Shown: one piece after another, positions 29,870 through 38,722 of the stretch
Layout of the letters: each line of letters begins with the position of its first letter
How positions within the stretch are numbered: position 1 is the first letter of the stretch
Assembly (NCBI RefSeq): GCF_000496755.2
Contig: NZ_AYKS02000016.1
Coordinates: 124,001-188,000, forward strand
DNA from: Serratia sp. DD3
GTDB lineage: Bacteria > Pseudomonadota > Gammaproteobacteria > Enterobacterales > Enterobacteriaceae
Length of the DNA stretch: 64,000 nucleotides
Direction: 5' to 3'
Notes under the pieces: generated by a model
What the model saw: the letters and a program-made list of their open reading frames with translations, nothing else
The model's database searches: none
What the model was told of the DNA's origin: nothing
Translations under genes and position numbers: made by a program

Positions 29870-31003
29870 CTAAAGGGGAACGGCCACGCCATTAAGCCAA
29901 ATATTTTGTAACCGAAGCCGACTATCAAGGGCTATAACGCTGGCATGCTTGCCGGGAGAGATCGAGCCTATCCGGTCATCCAGGCCCAATAGGCGCGCTG
30001 GATGTAGCGAAGCCATGCGGATGGCATCTTCTGCCGACACACCCACCTGATCGACCAGATTGCGCACGGCAGCATCCAGCGCCAAGGTACTGCCTGCCAA
30101 ACTGCCAGAAGCAGTTCGCACCACACCATCACGCATCGTGACTTGATAACCACAGATAGCGTAATCACCATCTGGCATTCCGGCGGCACGCATCGCATCG
30201 GTAATCAAGATAATGCGGTTTTTGGCACAGCGGCAGGTGATGTCCATCACTGCCGGATGAAGATGATGACCATCGGCAATCAGCTCCAACCAGGCCTGTT
30301 TGTCAGTCAAACCCGCCCCAACCATGCCGGGGTCGCGGTGGTGCAGGCCACTCATGCCATTAAAGCAGTGCACCAGTCCGTCGGCGCCAGCAGAAAAGGC
30401 ACTCATGGTTTGGTCATAAGTGGCCGCGCTATGGCCAAGCATGACGCGAATACCACGGCTTTTCAGGTGTTTGATTGCCGCCAGCGCCCCCGGTTTTTCT
30501 GCCGCCAAGGCAACCACTCGTAAGGTGTTATGTGAAATATCGATTAACCGATCCAGTTCGGTGATATCCAGTTCACGAAATAACTCCGCTGGATGAGCTC
30601 CCCGGTTGTGCGGTGTGAAGTAAGGCCCTTCAAGATAGCTGCCCAATATCACCGCACCGGCATTATCGCTGTGCCGATAATGAGCAATACGTCGCAGTAT
30701 GTTTTCTATCTCTACCAATGGTGCGGTTACTGTGGTTGGTAACCAATAACCGACACCTTCACTCGCTTTGTATAACGCCAGTTTATCCAGTACACCGGGC
30801 TTATCATCCATGACATCAAGGCCTGCGCCCCCATGCACGTGAAGATCGATATAAGCGGGACACAACAACTCGGCATCCCGCCGCGTGACATTGATGGGGA
30901 TGGGCTCAATGGTGGTAATAATACCGCCTTCGATACGCAGTTGATGGTCGTCCAACCAGCCGTGATCAGTCAGGACTCTTCTGGCTCGCAGCAGCACACT
31001 CAT
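29870..31003 (-). CDS. agaA: N-acetylgalactosamine-6-phosphate deacetylase
   Basis: Amidohydrolase related to NagA that deacetylates GalNAc-6-P. The 377 residues contain the metal-binding DLHVHGG near 54, EGPYF near 127, GHSAAT near 189, HCFNGMSGLHHRDPG near 210 and the catalytic Asp in LITDAM near 268. The start overlaps the agaF stop by 4 bp (ATGA). It is the last gene of the first aga transcription unit. Confidence 0.93.
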   Translation of the reverse strand: MSVLLRARRVLTDHGWLDDHQLRIEGGIITTIEPIPINVTRRDAELLCPAYIDLHVHGGAGLDVMDDKPGVLDKLALYKASEGVGYWLPTTVTAPLVEIENILRRIAHYRHSDNAGAVILGSYLEGPYFTPHNRGAHPAELFRELDITELDRLIDISHNTLRVVALAAEKPGALAAIKHLKSRGIRVMLGHSAATYDQTMSAFSAGADGLVHCFNGMSGLHHRDPGMVGAGLTDKQAWLELIADGHHLHPAVMDITCRCAKNRIILITDAMRAAGMPDGDYAICGYQVTMRDGVVRTASGSLAGSTLALDAAVRNLVDQVGVSAEDAIRMASLHPARLLGLDDRIGSISPGKHASVIALDSRLRLQNIWLNGVAVPL

Positions 31004-31434
31004 ATCCCCTCTTCGACCGCTTCTGCTGTACGTTGGCGAGCCATTTCATCCACCAAGCTGGTTAAACCACGGTGCCCACACTCCAGTGCCATTTCACGAA
31101 ACGCTTTACTGCTCAGCCCGTCTCGCTCCAGCGCCATCTCTAACAACAGTTGTAGATTGATGCCAGTCAGCACTTCACGCCCAGGTTTCTGCATCGCCAG
31201 GGTTGAAGCCACACGAAACGGGGTACCGCCCAGTAAATCAGTTAAAAAGATCACCCCATCGCTCTCATCAAGCTGGGCTAGTGCCTCTTCAAACTGGCGG
31301 GTCAGCAGTGCCGTGGTTGAGCTTTCTGGAAAATCGATGGCGATAATCTGTGGCTGCTCACCGAGGATCTGATTCATCGCCTTTTCCAAGCCACTGGCAA
31401 ACCCGCCGTGACCGCTCAGAATAATACTTAACAT
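31000..31434 (-). CDS. agaF: PTS N-acetylgalactosamine EIIA component
   Basis: Cytoplasmic phosphocarrier of the mannose-type PTS. The 144 residues carry the phospho-acceptor His9 in LSGHGGFASGLE and the TDLLGGTPFRVA motif. GGAG precedes the ATG. It lies 24 bp after agaE and is coupled to agaA. Confidence 0.93.
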   Translation of the reverse strand: MLSIILSGHGGFASGLEKAMNQILGEQPQIIAIDFPESSTTALLTRQFEEALAQLDESDGVIFLTDLLGGTPFRVASTLAMQKPGREVLTGINLQLLLEMALERDGLSSKAFREMALECGHRGLTSLVDEMARQRTAEAVEEGI

Positions 31435-31458
31435 CTTCTCTCCTCTCTTTTCAGGGCG

Positions 31459-32334
31459 TTACAGGAAGTGGGCAAACTTGCCGACAATCGCCAACAGCAC
31501 CGTGATGCCAATCAGTTGTAGCGGACTCCAACCACGACGCACCAGGGCGTACATCATCAGGGTGTAGACCAGTGGCAAAAAGGCGGGCATCAGCTTGTCG
31601 ATCACATCAGCCTGCAGTTTCACGACGGCATCCCCAGCTTTAATTTCCAGCGTGGTGGACAGACGCACATAAGTGGCTACCAGCGCGCCAATCACGGTCA
31701 TCCCGATGATGGAGGCAGCGTGACCCACTTTCCGGGTGTTGGCTTTAATCAGCGGGATCGCCGCCACCCCTTTGCGATATGCATAATGAGCAAGGCCGAA
31801 ACGCAACCCGAGATGGACAACGTTAAACATCACCAAGAACACCACCGCACCCAGGATTGAACCTTGCAGTGCCAGGCTGGCACCAATACCGCCACAAATT
31901 GGCAGCAGGGTAAGCCAGAACATGGCGTCACCAATCCCACCAAGGGGTGCCCCTACAGCAATTTTGGTACTCTGGATACTGTTCACATCCTGCTTGGAAC
32001 GCTCCATCGCCAGGATAATGCCAATCACGAAGGTGACCAGGAATGGGTGGGTATTGAAGAACCCCATGTGGCCTTTCATGGACCGAGCCAGGTCACGTTG
32101 GTTGGTATGGATCTTTTTCAGCGCCGGAAGCAAGCCATACAGCCAGCCACAAGCCTGCATACGTTCATAGTTGAACGAGGCCTGCAACAACATGGAACGC
32201 CAAGCGACACGGTTGATATCCTGCTTGGTTAATTCCACGCCAATGGTTTGATCTTCATAGATATCGTCTTTACCGCCACTGTTCAGGGATTGTTGTTCGC
32301 TGGCTTGTGACAAAGTTTGAGTATTAGATACCAT
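31459..32334 (-). CDS. agaE: PTS N-acetylgalactosamine EIID component
   Basis: Membrane component of the mannose-family GalNAc PTS. The 291 residues begin with a hydrophilic tail, followed by LTKQDINRVAWRSMLLQASFNYERMQ, the EIID signature GAPLGGIGDAMFW near 135, and C-terminal hydrophobic helices. The start overlaps the 3' end of agaW by 11 bp. Confidence 0.94.
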   Translation of the reverse strand: MVSNTQTLSQASEQQSLNSGGKDDIYEDQTIGVELTKQDINRVAWRSMLLQASFNYERMQACGWLYGLLPALKKIHTNQRDLARSMKGHMGFFNTHPFLVTFVIGIILAMERSKQDVNSIQSTKIAVGAPLGGIGDAMFWLTLLPICGGIGASLALQGSILGAVVFLVMFNVVHLGLRFGLAHYAYRKGVAAIPLIKANTRKVGHAASIIGMTVIGALVATYVRLSTTLEIKAGDAVVKLQADVIDKLMPAFLPLVYTLMMYALVRRGWSPLQLIGITVLLAIVGKFAHFL

Positions 32335-33106
32335 CTTCGAATTCCTCTTTCTGAATACGGGAAGGTTGCGCGGGAGCCGGGTCCTTACGCATTAACTCCA
32401 TCAGAGCCATGGCAAGTGCCGCAGCGGCAATCGCCAGCACTGGCAAATTCAGCCAGGCAGCCCCGACAAAGCCGAGAATGAAATAGGGGATATAGGCATT
32501 TTTCATCATGATCTTCAGCAGTACGGCAAAACCAATGGCTGGCATGATGCCACCTGCAACACCGAGGCCTTCGATCAGGCGCTCCGGCAGTACGTCAATT
32601 GCCGTCTTGGCGTGTTCAGCACCGAAGTAAATCGGCATAAAGGCGCACAGGAAGTAAAAAATACCCAGCGCCAGGAGCGCCAAGTAGTTGATGCGCTCAA
32701 TCCCTTTGGTATCGGCACTGGCCGCCATGCGATCAGCCCGTGACATCACCCCCGACATAATAGAGAACAGGAAGGTAATGCCCATCTGCACGGCAACCGC
32801 AAATGGCACCGCCACCCCGACGGCAACTTCCGGTTTTACCCCAGTGGTGATGGCAAAGGCGGTACCCACAATGGTACCGATAATCACGTTCGGCGGTTGT
32901 GCACCCGCCAGCGGTGCTAGCCCCATCCACACCAGTTCCAAGGTTCCCCCGGTCAGAATACCGGTATGCAAGTCGCCCAAAATCAGGCCAACCAAGGGCC
33001 CCAAGACCACCGGACGGTGCATATGCGTCAAACCATTGAACATATCCAAGCCGGCAATAAAGGCCAGGACACCTAGCGCTACTGCTTGTAATAAGCTGAT
33101 TTCCAT
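32324..33106 (-). CDS. agaW: PTS N-acetylgalactosamine EIIC component
   Basis: Mannose-family EIIC permease. The 260 residues are strongly hydrophobic; GLILGDLHTGILTGGTLELVWMG near 40-62 is the family hallmark. The ATG at 33106 is chosen because GAGG lies 8 nt upstream and it sits 10 bp after the agaV stop; a longer frame would overlap agaV by 53 bp. Confidence 0.94.
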   Translation of the reverse strand: MEISLLQAVALGVLAFIAGLDMFNGLTHMHRPVVLGPLVGLILGDLHTGILTGGTLELVWMGLAPLAGAQPPNVIIGTIVGTAFAITTGVKPEVAVGVAVPFAVAVQMGITFLFSIMSGVMSRADRMAASADTKGIERINYLALLALGIFYFLCAFMPIYFGAEHAKTAIDVLPERLIEGLGVAGGIMPAIGFAVLLKIMMKNAYIPYFILGFVGAAWLNLPVLAIAAAALAMALMELMRKDPAPAQPSRIQKEEFEDGI

Positions 33107-33116
33107 AACAGATACC

Positions 33117-33590
33117 TCAGAGAAGTTTGTAAAGATCCTGAGCCGGCTCAGTGGGAACGCCCTGGACAAAACACCCTACGCCAGCCTCTTTCAGGCCGTT
33201 GAACGCAGCAATGTCCTGCTCATCTACCGAAACGGTTTTGGCGATTTGCTGTTTGCCGTCGGCGTAGTGCATATTGCCGACGTTGATACGTGGTATCGGC
33301 ACATTGCCGTTGACCAACGTGAGGAAATCTTGCGGGTTTTTACACACAAGCAAAATTTTCTGGCGGTCGGCGGCACGATGAATGTTGTCAATTACCTTCT
33401 GCAGCGACCAGAAACGCACGGCAATCCCTTCGGCAAGCACCATCTCCATCAGGTTTTGCTGCACGCTATCTTCCGCAACCTCATCGTTGGCGACGAGCAC
33501 CAGATTAGCCCCGGCAAACCCGACCCACTGCACCCCCACCTGACCATGGATCAGGCGCTCATCAATACGGCTTAATACAATGTTTGGCAT
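33117..33590 (-). CDS. agaV: PTS N-acetylgalactosamine EIIB component
   Basis: Mannose-family EIIB of 157 residues. The phospho-acceptor His15 lies in RIDERLIHGQVGVQWV. LVANDEVAED and the C-terminal VGCFVQGVPTEP are typical. AAGGA precedes the ATG. Confidence 0.94.
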   Translation of the reverse strand: MPNIVLSRIDERLIHGQVGVQWVGFAGANLVLVANDEVAEDSVQQNLMEMVLAEGIAVRFWSLQKVIDNIHRAADRQKILLVCKNPQDFLTLVNGNVPIPRINVGNMHYADGKQQIAKTVSVDEQDIAAFNGLKEAGVGCFVQGVPTEPAQDLYKLL

Positions 33591-33625
33591 CTTTTTTCCT
33601 TATTATCATTGTGTTAAATCTATGC

Positions 33626-34906
33626 TTAGTTACTCATACAGGCAGCTTGATACTGGCGCAGCACATCCTGAATATGATCGATAATCAGCTCATGTGGCGT
33701 TGGGCTAAGCAGCCCCTCACGAACCCTTGCATACTGCAATGGCAGGTACTGGCTAATCAGTGGTAGCGGGATAGCCTCATTTGCCAGGTTGTTGATCAGC
33801 CGGGTATAAGCCCCTTCAATATCCTGATCAGGCCAGTAGTAACGTACGCGGTCAGAGTAGCTGTAGTTCCGAGCCAGACGTAACGTGCCCTGGTCACCGT
33901 GATAGTGCTGAAGCCAGTATTGAGGGTGGTCCAGCATCACATGTTCTAAAACATCACGCAGACCCGAGCATTGATGGGCCGGGCGCAGTTCCTGTTCGAT
34001 CGCTGCCAGTGAAAACAGCGCTTCACGTAGTGCAAAAGTGAGTGCTGGCCCCACTTTCAGAATCGCAAAGTGGTGTTGCACCAGTTGTTGCAAGGCCTGT
34101 GGGGTTTGGTAATCGGTGGAGTGAGCTTCAAACACCATGGTGCTTGAGGACTCAATCATCTGGCTCAACGCCAGTGCGTTCCGTGGCTGAAAATCAATCA
34201 CCTGTGTATGATCAAACTCAACACCCGGTTGTACCACTAGCCCTATAATACGTGGCCATAAATCATTGAGCCCCTGTTGTTCAAAGGCATGGTGATGGGC
34301 TTCCAGCGTGGCTCTTGCAGCTTGTGGTGTCGTCACCGCCAAGGTACTCAAGGTTTCATGGGCCCCACCCGGCACCGGAACTTCGGTACCAATGATGTAC
34401 ACCAGGTCAGACTCGCCAAACTGCTCAATACAGGTTTGTTCGGCAATTGCCGCTAACCTGGCAGCGCGCTCGGCAACAATGGCGTCGGTTAACGGCACCG
34501 GGTCATCAGCGCAGGACATGCTGCAATCGAGATGGATTTTTTTGAACCCGGCGGCGACATAGCTCTGGATCAGCACCTCGGCCTTGGCCATGGCGTCACT
34601 GGCGTTTTGCTGCTGCCAGCGGTTGGGGCCGAGATGGTCTCCACCCAGGATCAACCGTTCGACAGGGAAATGCTGTTTATCTGCCAGTTGTTGAACGAAA
34701 TGGCAAAAATCAGCGGGCGTCATTCCGGTATAGCCACCATATTGATCAACCTGGTTTGAAGTAGCTTCAATCAGCAATAGGGAGTCAGTGACCTTAGCAT
34801 GTTGTATCGCAGCTTCGAGCACTAATGGATGAGCGGAACAGACTGCAAAAATGCCGTAACGAGGGTCTTGCTTATGATTGGCCACAAACTCGGTTAAATG
34901 TTTCAC
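33626..34906 (-). CDS. kbaZ: Tagatose-1,6-bisphosphate aldolase, non-catalytic subunit
   Basis: Subunit (AgaZ/KbaZ) required for full activity and stability of the KbaY aldolase. The 426 residues contain [51 protein letters not shown] and [12 protein letters not shown]. It starts with GTG preceded by GGAG. It is the first gene of the agaZVWEFA unit, divergent from agaR. Confidence 0.94.
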   Translation of the reverse strand: MKHLTEFVANHKQDPRYGIFAVCSAHPLVLEAAIQHAKVTDSLLLIEATSNQVDQYGGYTGMTPADFCHFVQQLADKQHFPVERLILGGDHLGPNRWQQQNASDAMAKAEVLIQSYVAAGFKKIHLDCSMSCADDPVPLTDAIVAERAARLAAIAEQTCIEQFGESDLVYIIGTEVPVPGGAHETLSTLAVTTPQAARATLEAHHHAFEQQGLNDLWPRIIGLVVQPGVEFDHTQVIDFQPRNALALSQMIESSSTMVFEAHSTDYQTPQALQQLVQHHFAILKVGPALTFALREALFSLAAIEQELRPAHQCSGLRDVLEHVMLDHPQYWLQHYHGDQGTLRLARNYSYSDRVRYYWPDQDIEGAYTRLINNLANEAIPLPLISQYLPLQYARVREGLLSPTPHELIIDHIQDVLRQYQAACMSN

Positions 34907-35018
34907 TTTCTTCTCCGCATGAGTTTATTCGTGCTTTGTCTTTCGATTTGTGTCGCCGGATAGTGCTTTATCGATAAATAAAAATAAATAGAAAGACAGT
35001 GAAATTGAGATCTGTTTC

Positions 35019-35038
35019 ACAAAAGATACACAACGAAA
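35019..35038 (-). promoter_or_regulatory. AgaR-type operator between kbaZ and agaR
   Basis: The minus strand reads TTTCGTTGTGTATCTTTTGT, 18 of 20 positions in agreement with the E. coli AgaR pattern. Weaker TTTC/TTTG-rich blocks lie near 34938 and 34975 and over the agaR start at 35110-35136, suggesting autoregulation. Confidence 0.65.
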
Positions 35039-35147
35039 GATAAAAAGTAAAGAAGTTGAAAGTATCTGCTTCTGCTTGGCTTGCTTTCCACTAAAAGAAA
35101 GGTATTAATAGAGAAACGAAATGAAGAGAAATGAAAAAAAGGACTTT

Positions 35148-35963
35148 ATGAAGATGAACAACAGCGAACCTATCCCAGATAAACGCATCATTGGTACCAG
35201 TGAAAGGCGCGAGCAGATCATTCAACGTTTACGCCAACAAGGTAGCGTTCAGGTTAATGATTTATCAGCTTATTTCTCTGTTTCCACAGTGACGATCCGT
35301 AACGACCTGGCCTTTCTGGAAAAACAGGGGATCGCAGTACGTGCCTATGGTGGTGCTCTGGTATGTGAACCATTGAATCCGGCATCAGAGCCTTCAGTAG
35401 AGGATAAAAGCACCCTGAATACTTCACTGAAACGGAGTATCGCCCGTGTCGCCGCAGACCTGATTAAACCGGGTCACCGCGTGATACTCGACTCAGGCAC
35501 CACCACCTATGAGATCGCTCGCCTTATGCGCCAGCATCAAGAAGTGATCGTCATGACCAATGGCATGAACGTTGCCAATGCGTTGTTGGAAGCCAAGGGG
35601 GTTGAGCTGTTAATGACGGGGGGGCATTTGCGCCGTCAATCCCAGTCATTTTATGGCGAACAGGCCGACCAGTCTTTACAGAACTACCATTTCGATATGT
35701 TATTTTTAGGGGTTGATGCCATCGATCTGGAACGTGGAGTGAGCACTCACAACGAAGATGAAGCGCGTATCAATCGTCGTATGTGCGAAGTGGCAGAACG
35801 TATCATCGTCGTCACCGACTCCAGCAAGTTTAATCGTTCCAGCCTGCATAAAATCATTGATACCCAACGTATCCATATGGTGATCACCGACAGTGAGATT
35901 GCGCCAGAAAGCCTTGAAGGGTTGCGTAGAAGCGGCGTTCAAGTGGTGCTGGTGGGCAATTAA
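35148..35963 (+). CDS. agaR: Aga operon repressor
   Basis: DeoR-family repressor of GalNAc/galactosamine catabolism. The 271 residues have the N-terminal [23 protein letters not shown] and [16 protein letters not shown], and the C-terminal sugar-phosphate domain with [15 protein letters not shown] and [22 protein letters not shown]. Similarity to E. coli AgaR runs from GTSERREQ to the end. Three in-frame ATGs (35121, 35148, 35154) are possible. I chose 35148 because AAAGGA precedes it, but 35154 would match the E. coli length of 269. Confidence 0.93.
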   Translation: MKMNNSEPIPDKRIIGTSERREQIIQRLRQQGSVQVNDLSAYFSVSTVTIRNDLAFLEKQGIAVRAYGGALVCEPLNPASEPSVEDKSTLNTSLKRSIARVAADLIKPGHRVILDSGTTTYEIARLMRQHQEVIVMTNGMNVANALLEAKGVELLMTGGHLRRQSQSFYGEQADQSLQNYHFDMLFLGVDAIDLERGVSTHNEDEARINRRMCEVAERIIVVTDSSKFNRSSLHKIIDTQRIHMVITDSEIAPESLEGLRRSGVQVVLVGN

Positions 35964-36061
35964 AGTCGGGGCTGTAGACAAAGGGACGCTGCTGGCCCCT
36001 CTGGTCATTGGAATGATGGGCAATGATGTTGTCTCTCATCTCATGCCCAGCAAACGATGAT

Positions 36062-36982
36062 TTAATAGAGAGAAGGTGAACCTGCTGGGCGGGTTTTGAA
36101 ACGGCGGTGCAGCCACAAATATTGTTCTGGGGCGCGCATAATCTCCTTTTCTACCACTTTATTCATATACGTTGCCGCCGCCACATCATCAGTGAGTGGG
36201 TAGCCTTCCAGTTCAGGTTGAATAAGCAGGTCATAACCTAAGGCATTGGGGCGACGAATCAAAACAACTGGTACCAGTGCCGGTTTAGCCATACGCACCA
36301 GCATAAAGGTGCCATTGGTGGTGGCCGCCTGCTCCACGGCAAACAGTGGGGCAAATACACTGCCGCGCGGGCCATAGTCCTGATCAGGGGCAAACCATAC
36401 TGCTTCACCACTTTTCAAGCATTGCACCATGCCCCGCAGATCCTTACGATCTAACATCGACTTGTTGGAACGCAAGCGGCCTTTGGTCTGCGCCCACTCC
36501 ATGGCTTTGTTATTGTGTGGGCGATACATCGCCATCATCGGCTGACATAACCCCATCGCCCGGCCACCAAGCTCGAGCGACATAAAATGTACGCCAATCA
36601 TCAGCGCACCACGACCACCCTGCTGCGCCTGATGCAAGTGTTCAAGACCTGAAACGCTGAACCAGCGCTTAACGCGTTTATCTGGCCAGAACCAGGCCAT
36701 GCCGGTTTCCAGTAATCCCATACCAAGAGATTCAAAGTTACCAATAATTTGCCGTTCACGTTGTGCGCTATCCATATCAGGAAAGCATAATTCCAGATTA
36801 CGACGGGTGATTGTTACTCGACGCTTCAGAAAACGCATTGATGTGCGCCCCATCCACATGCCGAGTTTATGCATTAACGGATAGGGGAGTTGAACCAGCA
36901 GAAACAGCACCAAAAGGCCAAACCAAGTCAGCCAATAGCGTGGATGTAGCAAGGAAAGTTGGAAACTTTGTGAACGCTTCAT
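36062..36982 (-). CDS. lpxP: Lipid A acyltransferase (LpxP/LpxL type)
   Basis: Inner-membrane acyl-ACP-dependent acyltransferase that adds the secondary acyl chain to Kdo2-lipid IVA. The 306 residues have an N-terminal hydrophobic helix (LTWFGLLVLFLLVQLPYP), the catalytic HX4(D/E) motif in HFMSLELGG near 132, and DQDYGPRG. HFMSLELGGRAMGLCQPMMAMYRPHNN is closer to LpxP (cold-induced palmitoleoyl transferase) than to LpxL. Other parts (SNKSMLDRKDL, VFAPLFAVEQAATTNGT) also fit LpxL, so the subtype is less sure than the family. Confidence 0.85.
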   Translation of the reverse strand: MKRSQSFQLSLLHPRYWLTWFGLLVLFLLVQLPYPLMHKLGMWMGRTSMRFLKRRVTITRRNLELCFPDMDSAQRERQIIGNFESLGMGLLETGMAWFWPDKRVKRWFSVSGLEHLHQAQQGGRGALMIGVHFMSLELGGRAMGLCQPMMAMYRPHNNKAMEWAQTKGRLRSNKSMLDRKDLRGMVQCLKSGEAVWFAPDQDYGPRGSVFAPLFAVEQAATTNGTFMLVRMAKPALVPVVLIRRPNALGYDLLIQPELEGYPLTDDVAAATYMNKVVEKEIMRAPEQYLWLHRRFKTRPAGSPSLY

Positions 36983-37107
36983 ATCGACTCTTATGCGTTT
37001 TAAGCAAACCCCTGTAGCGCATAAAGACTTGACTCTATTGCGTTACAACACTCAGACAACGGGTAATGATGATCGTTTAATGGCTATTGGTCAACTCTGC
37101 TGCCAGG

Positions 37108-37328
37108 TTATTCACTTACCGCAAGATGTGGTTTACTGATTGGAGTAAAGGTGCGGTCATCATCATAGAATGCATCACGACCCAATGTATCGGGCAACAT
37201 ACCGTCTTTTTTATAACAAAGAAAATCTGCCACCAAATCATCAAGCTCTTGCTGACTTAATTGTTGGCTAATTAGTGCTGACTTAATTGTTGGCTAATTA
37301 GTGCTGACTTGAATACTCTGATGCTCAT
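37108..37328 (-). pseudogene. yafO: yafO toxin remnant disrupted by a 26-bp tandem duplication
   Basis: The ATG (37328) overlaps the yafN stop by 4 bp, the usual yafNO coupling. As read, the frame ends after 18 codons (MSIRVFKSALISQQLSQH). A 26-bp segment (37251-37276) is repeated exactly at 37277-37302, shifting the frame. Removing one copy restores ISQQLSQQELDDLVADF, CYKKDGMLPD and GRDAFYDDD, clearly YafO-like (an mRNA interferase acting with the ribosome). Even then it is shorter than E. coli YafO (132 residues): it stops after about 64 residues and seems to lack internal and C-terminal parts. Confidence 0.8.
37251..37310. repeat. 26-bp tandem duplication inside yafO
   Basis: Two perfect 26-bp copies (37251-37276 and 37277-37302), each beginning GCTGACTTAATTG, followed by the first 8 bp of a third. 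The length is not a multiple of three, so gain or loss of one copy switches the yafO frame. Confidence 0.92.
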
Positions 37329-37618
37329 TCCGTGAACTCAGTTAAATCCTTGCCAGAGGCATTTTGCAGCAGTTTCTTCCCACTATCCGCAATATCACTT
37401 AAACGCTCAGCCGTTGGCCTGAAACGCGCTACGGTATGAACCCTGCCCTGTTTTTCTTCTAATAGATCAATTAGCGCTTCAAACACCTTGGCACTGACCA
37501 TGTAGCCAGCGGGACGGTTGTTCGACAGCACAGCGACAGGCTCGTCAATGAAGTATTTCGCCGGGTTTTTTCTTAACTCGGTGATGTTGATAGATTTTTC
37601 TGCGAGGATACGTTCCAT
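37325..37618 (-). CDS. yafN: YafN-type antitoxin
   Basis: Phd/YefM-family antitoxin of 97 residues. The N-terminal DNA-binding region ILAEKSINITELRKNPAKYF and VAVLSNNRPAGYMVSAKVFEAL are nearly identical to E. coli YafN. The ATG at 37618 is chosen because the protein then begins MERILAEKS; AGGTG precedes it. The upstream in-frame extension has no similarity. The partner yafO is broken, so the antitoxin appears to persist alone. In E. coli it lies beside dinB; here dinB is 20 kb away. Confidence 0.92.
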   Translation of the reverse strand: MERILAEKSINITELRKNPAKYFIDEPVAVLSNNRPAGYMVSAKVFEALIDLLEEKQGRVHTVARFRPTAERLSDIADSGKKLLQNASGKDLTEFTE

Positions 37619-37815
37619 AGAACACCTAAATTTGTGTTTTGTTGAATACATTATAATGTACATAAAAAATACATCAATTATGTGTCTATGAAAAATAACG
37701 GTAACGGCTGGATGAAGTTGGTCACTGAGCGTGGCGTGAAATAGCCCACAAATAGATTGTTGAACTTCTTTTGGCGCTGAAAATTGCCTTGGTCGATCAT
37801 CGGGAGTCGATCACA

Positions 37816-37852
37816 AAAACGCCCCCTTTCGACACTGAGGGTGGGGCGTTTT
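37816..37852. terminator. Bidirectional terminator after the HbpS-like gene
   Basis: 10-bp perfect arms AAAACGCCCC / GGGGCGTTTT with T-runs in both directions, 11 bp after the stop of the minus-strand gene at 37863. Confidence 0.85.
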
Positions 37853-37862
37853 CGTTATAATC

Positions 37863-38357
37863 TTATGCTTTTAACTGAGCGCTGATTTGTTCCAGTGCCT
37901 TTGTCGCACATAGTGCGTCCAAATGCCCGCCTGGCGCACCAGCAACACCGACCGCACCAACAACTTCATCCCCTGCTTTCACTGGCACACCACCACCTAA
38001 CAGCAAGAACCCTGGAATATCTTTCAGGTTATTTGCCGCTGGTGTCTTTTGGCTGTTTTCCATCACTTGCCCGCTTGGGGTTTTAGTCGATAGTGCCGTA
38101 AAGGCTTTTTGCTCGCTGGCTTTAACTGTATGCGGGCCGGCATTATCAGCACGTAATACAGTTTTGATGATACCCGCGCGATCAACAACAGTGACCGACA
38201 CGTTGTAGCCATCAGCCTGACAAGCAGCGAGAGTACGGCTTGCCAAATCGGTGGCCAGCGCCTGAGAGATGTTATGTTCCGTATTCAGACCTGCAGCAGA
38301 GGCTTGAGCTATCAAGCCAATGAATAAGGCGGATGTTAGGGCAATAGGCTTGATCAT
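37863..38357 (-). CDS. Secreted GlcG/HbpS family haem-binding protein
   Basis: Predicted periplasmic protein of the DUF336 (GlcG/HbpS) family with 164 residues. The signal peptide is cleaved near QASA-AGLNT. Family features are VTVVDRAGIIKTVLRADNAGPHTV, FLLLGGGVPVK and VGAVGVAGAPGGHLDALCA. HbpS homologues bind haem and act in redox sensing or as chaperones for cofactors; the function here is unproven. AAGGA precedes the ATG, and a strong terminator follows, so it is monocistronic. Confidence 0.87.
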   Translation of the reverse strand: MIKPIALTSALFIGLIAQASAAGLNTEHNISQALATDLASRTLAACQADGYNVSVTVVDRAGIIKTVLRADNAGPHTVKASEQKAFTALSTKTPSGQVMENSQKTPAANNLKDIPGFLLLGGGVPVKAGDEVVGAVGVAGAPGGHLDALCATKALEQISAQLKA

Positions 38358-38538
38358 ATAAAATCCTTATTGTTAGTGAAGTGATTTCATCACGGTACGG
38401 TTATGTTACGGCACTAAATGGTGAAAAAACACTCGGGTGACTACTCGTTTTGCTACGTATAATTACCTAGCCTGTTCACGATATGAGAGCGTTATATGGC
38501 CATAGTGTTGAAGTGGTAGACATTGACTAACATGAAAA

Positions 38539-38634
38539 TCATCCAGAGATACATGCATATTTCACCGAGCCTCCAGCCTCGACAGACTTCAGCACGGCAA
38601 TGATCTGATGCTCAGTAAATCGTGCTTTGCGCAT
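38539..38634 (-). pseudogene. IS3-family transposase OrfA N-terminal stub
   Basis: Thirty-one codons starting MRKARFTEHQIIAVLKSVEAG, the typical start of IS3-family OrfA HTH proteins, with AAAAGGAG upstream. Similarity stops after about 25 residues (GGSVK), followed by a stop. No terminal inverted repeats or second reading frame were found, so it is a relic of a deleted insertion sequence. Confidence 0.75.
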
Positions 38635-38722
38635 AATACTCTCCTTTTTTGGCAAAAGATGTATGCCAGAAGGTCTATAAATGTGAATAGGCCTAATTTA
38701 AGGGATGATTATAGTTGCCACT

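Noticed and set aside
37251..37310. CRISPR or integron att-site reading of the 26-bp repeat
   Set aside because: The copies are contiguous and lie within the yafO reading frame; simple tandem duplication explains them.
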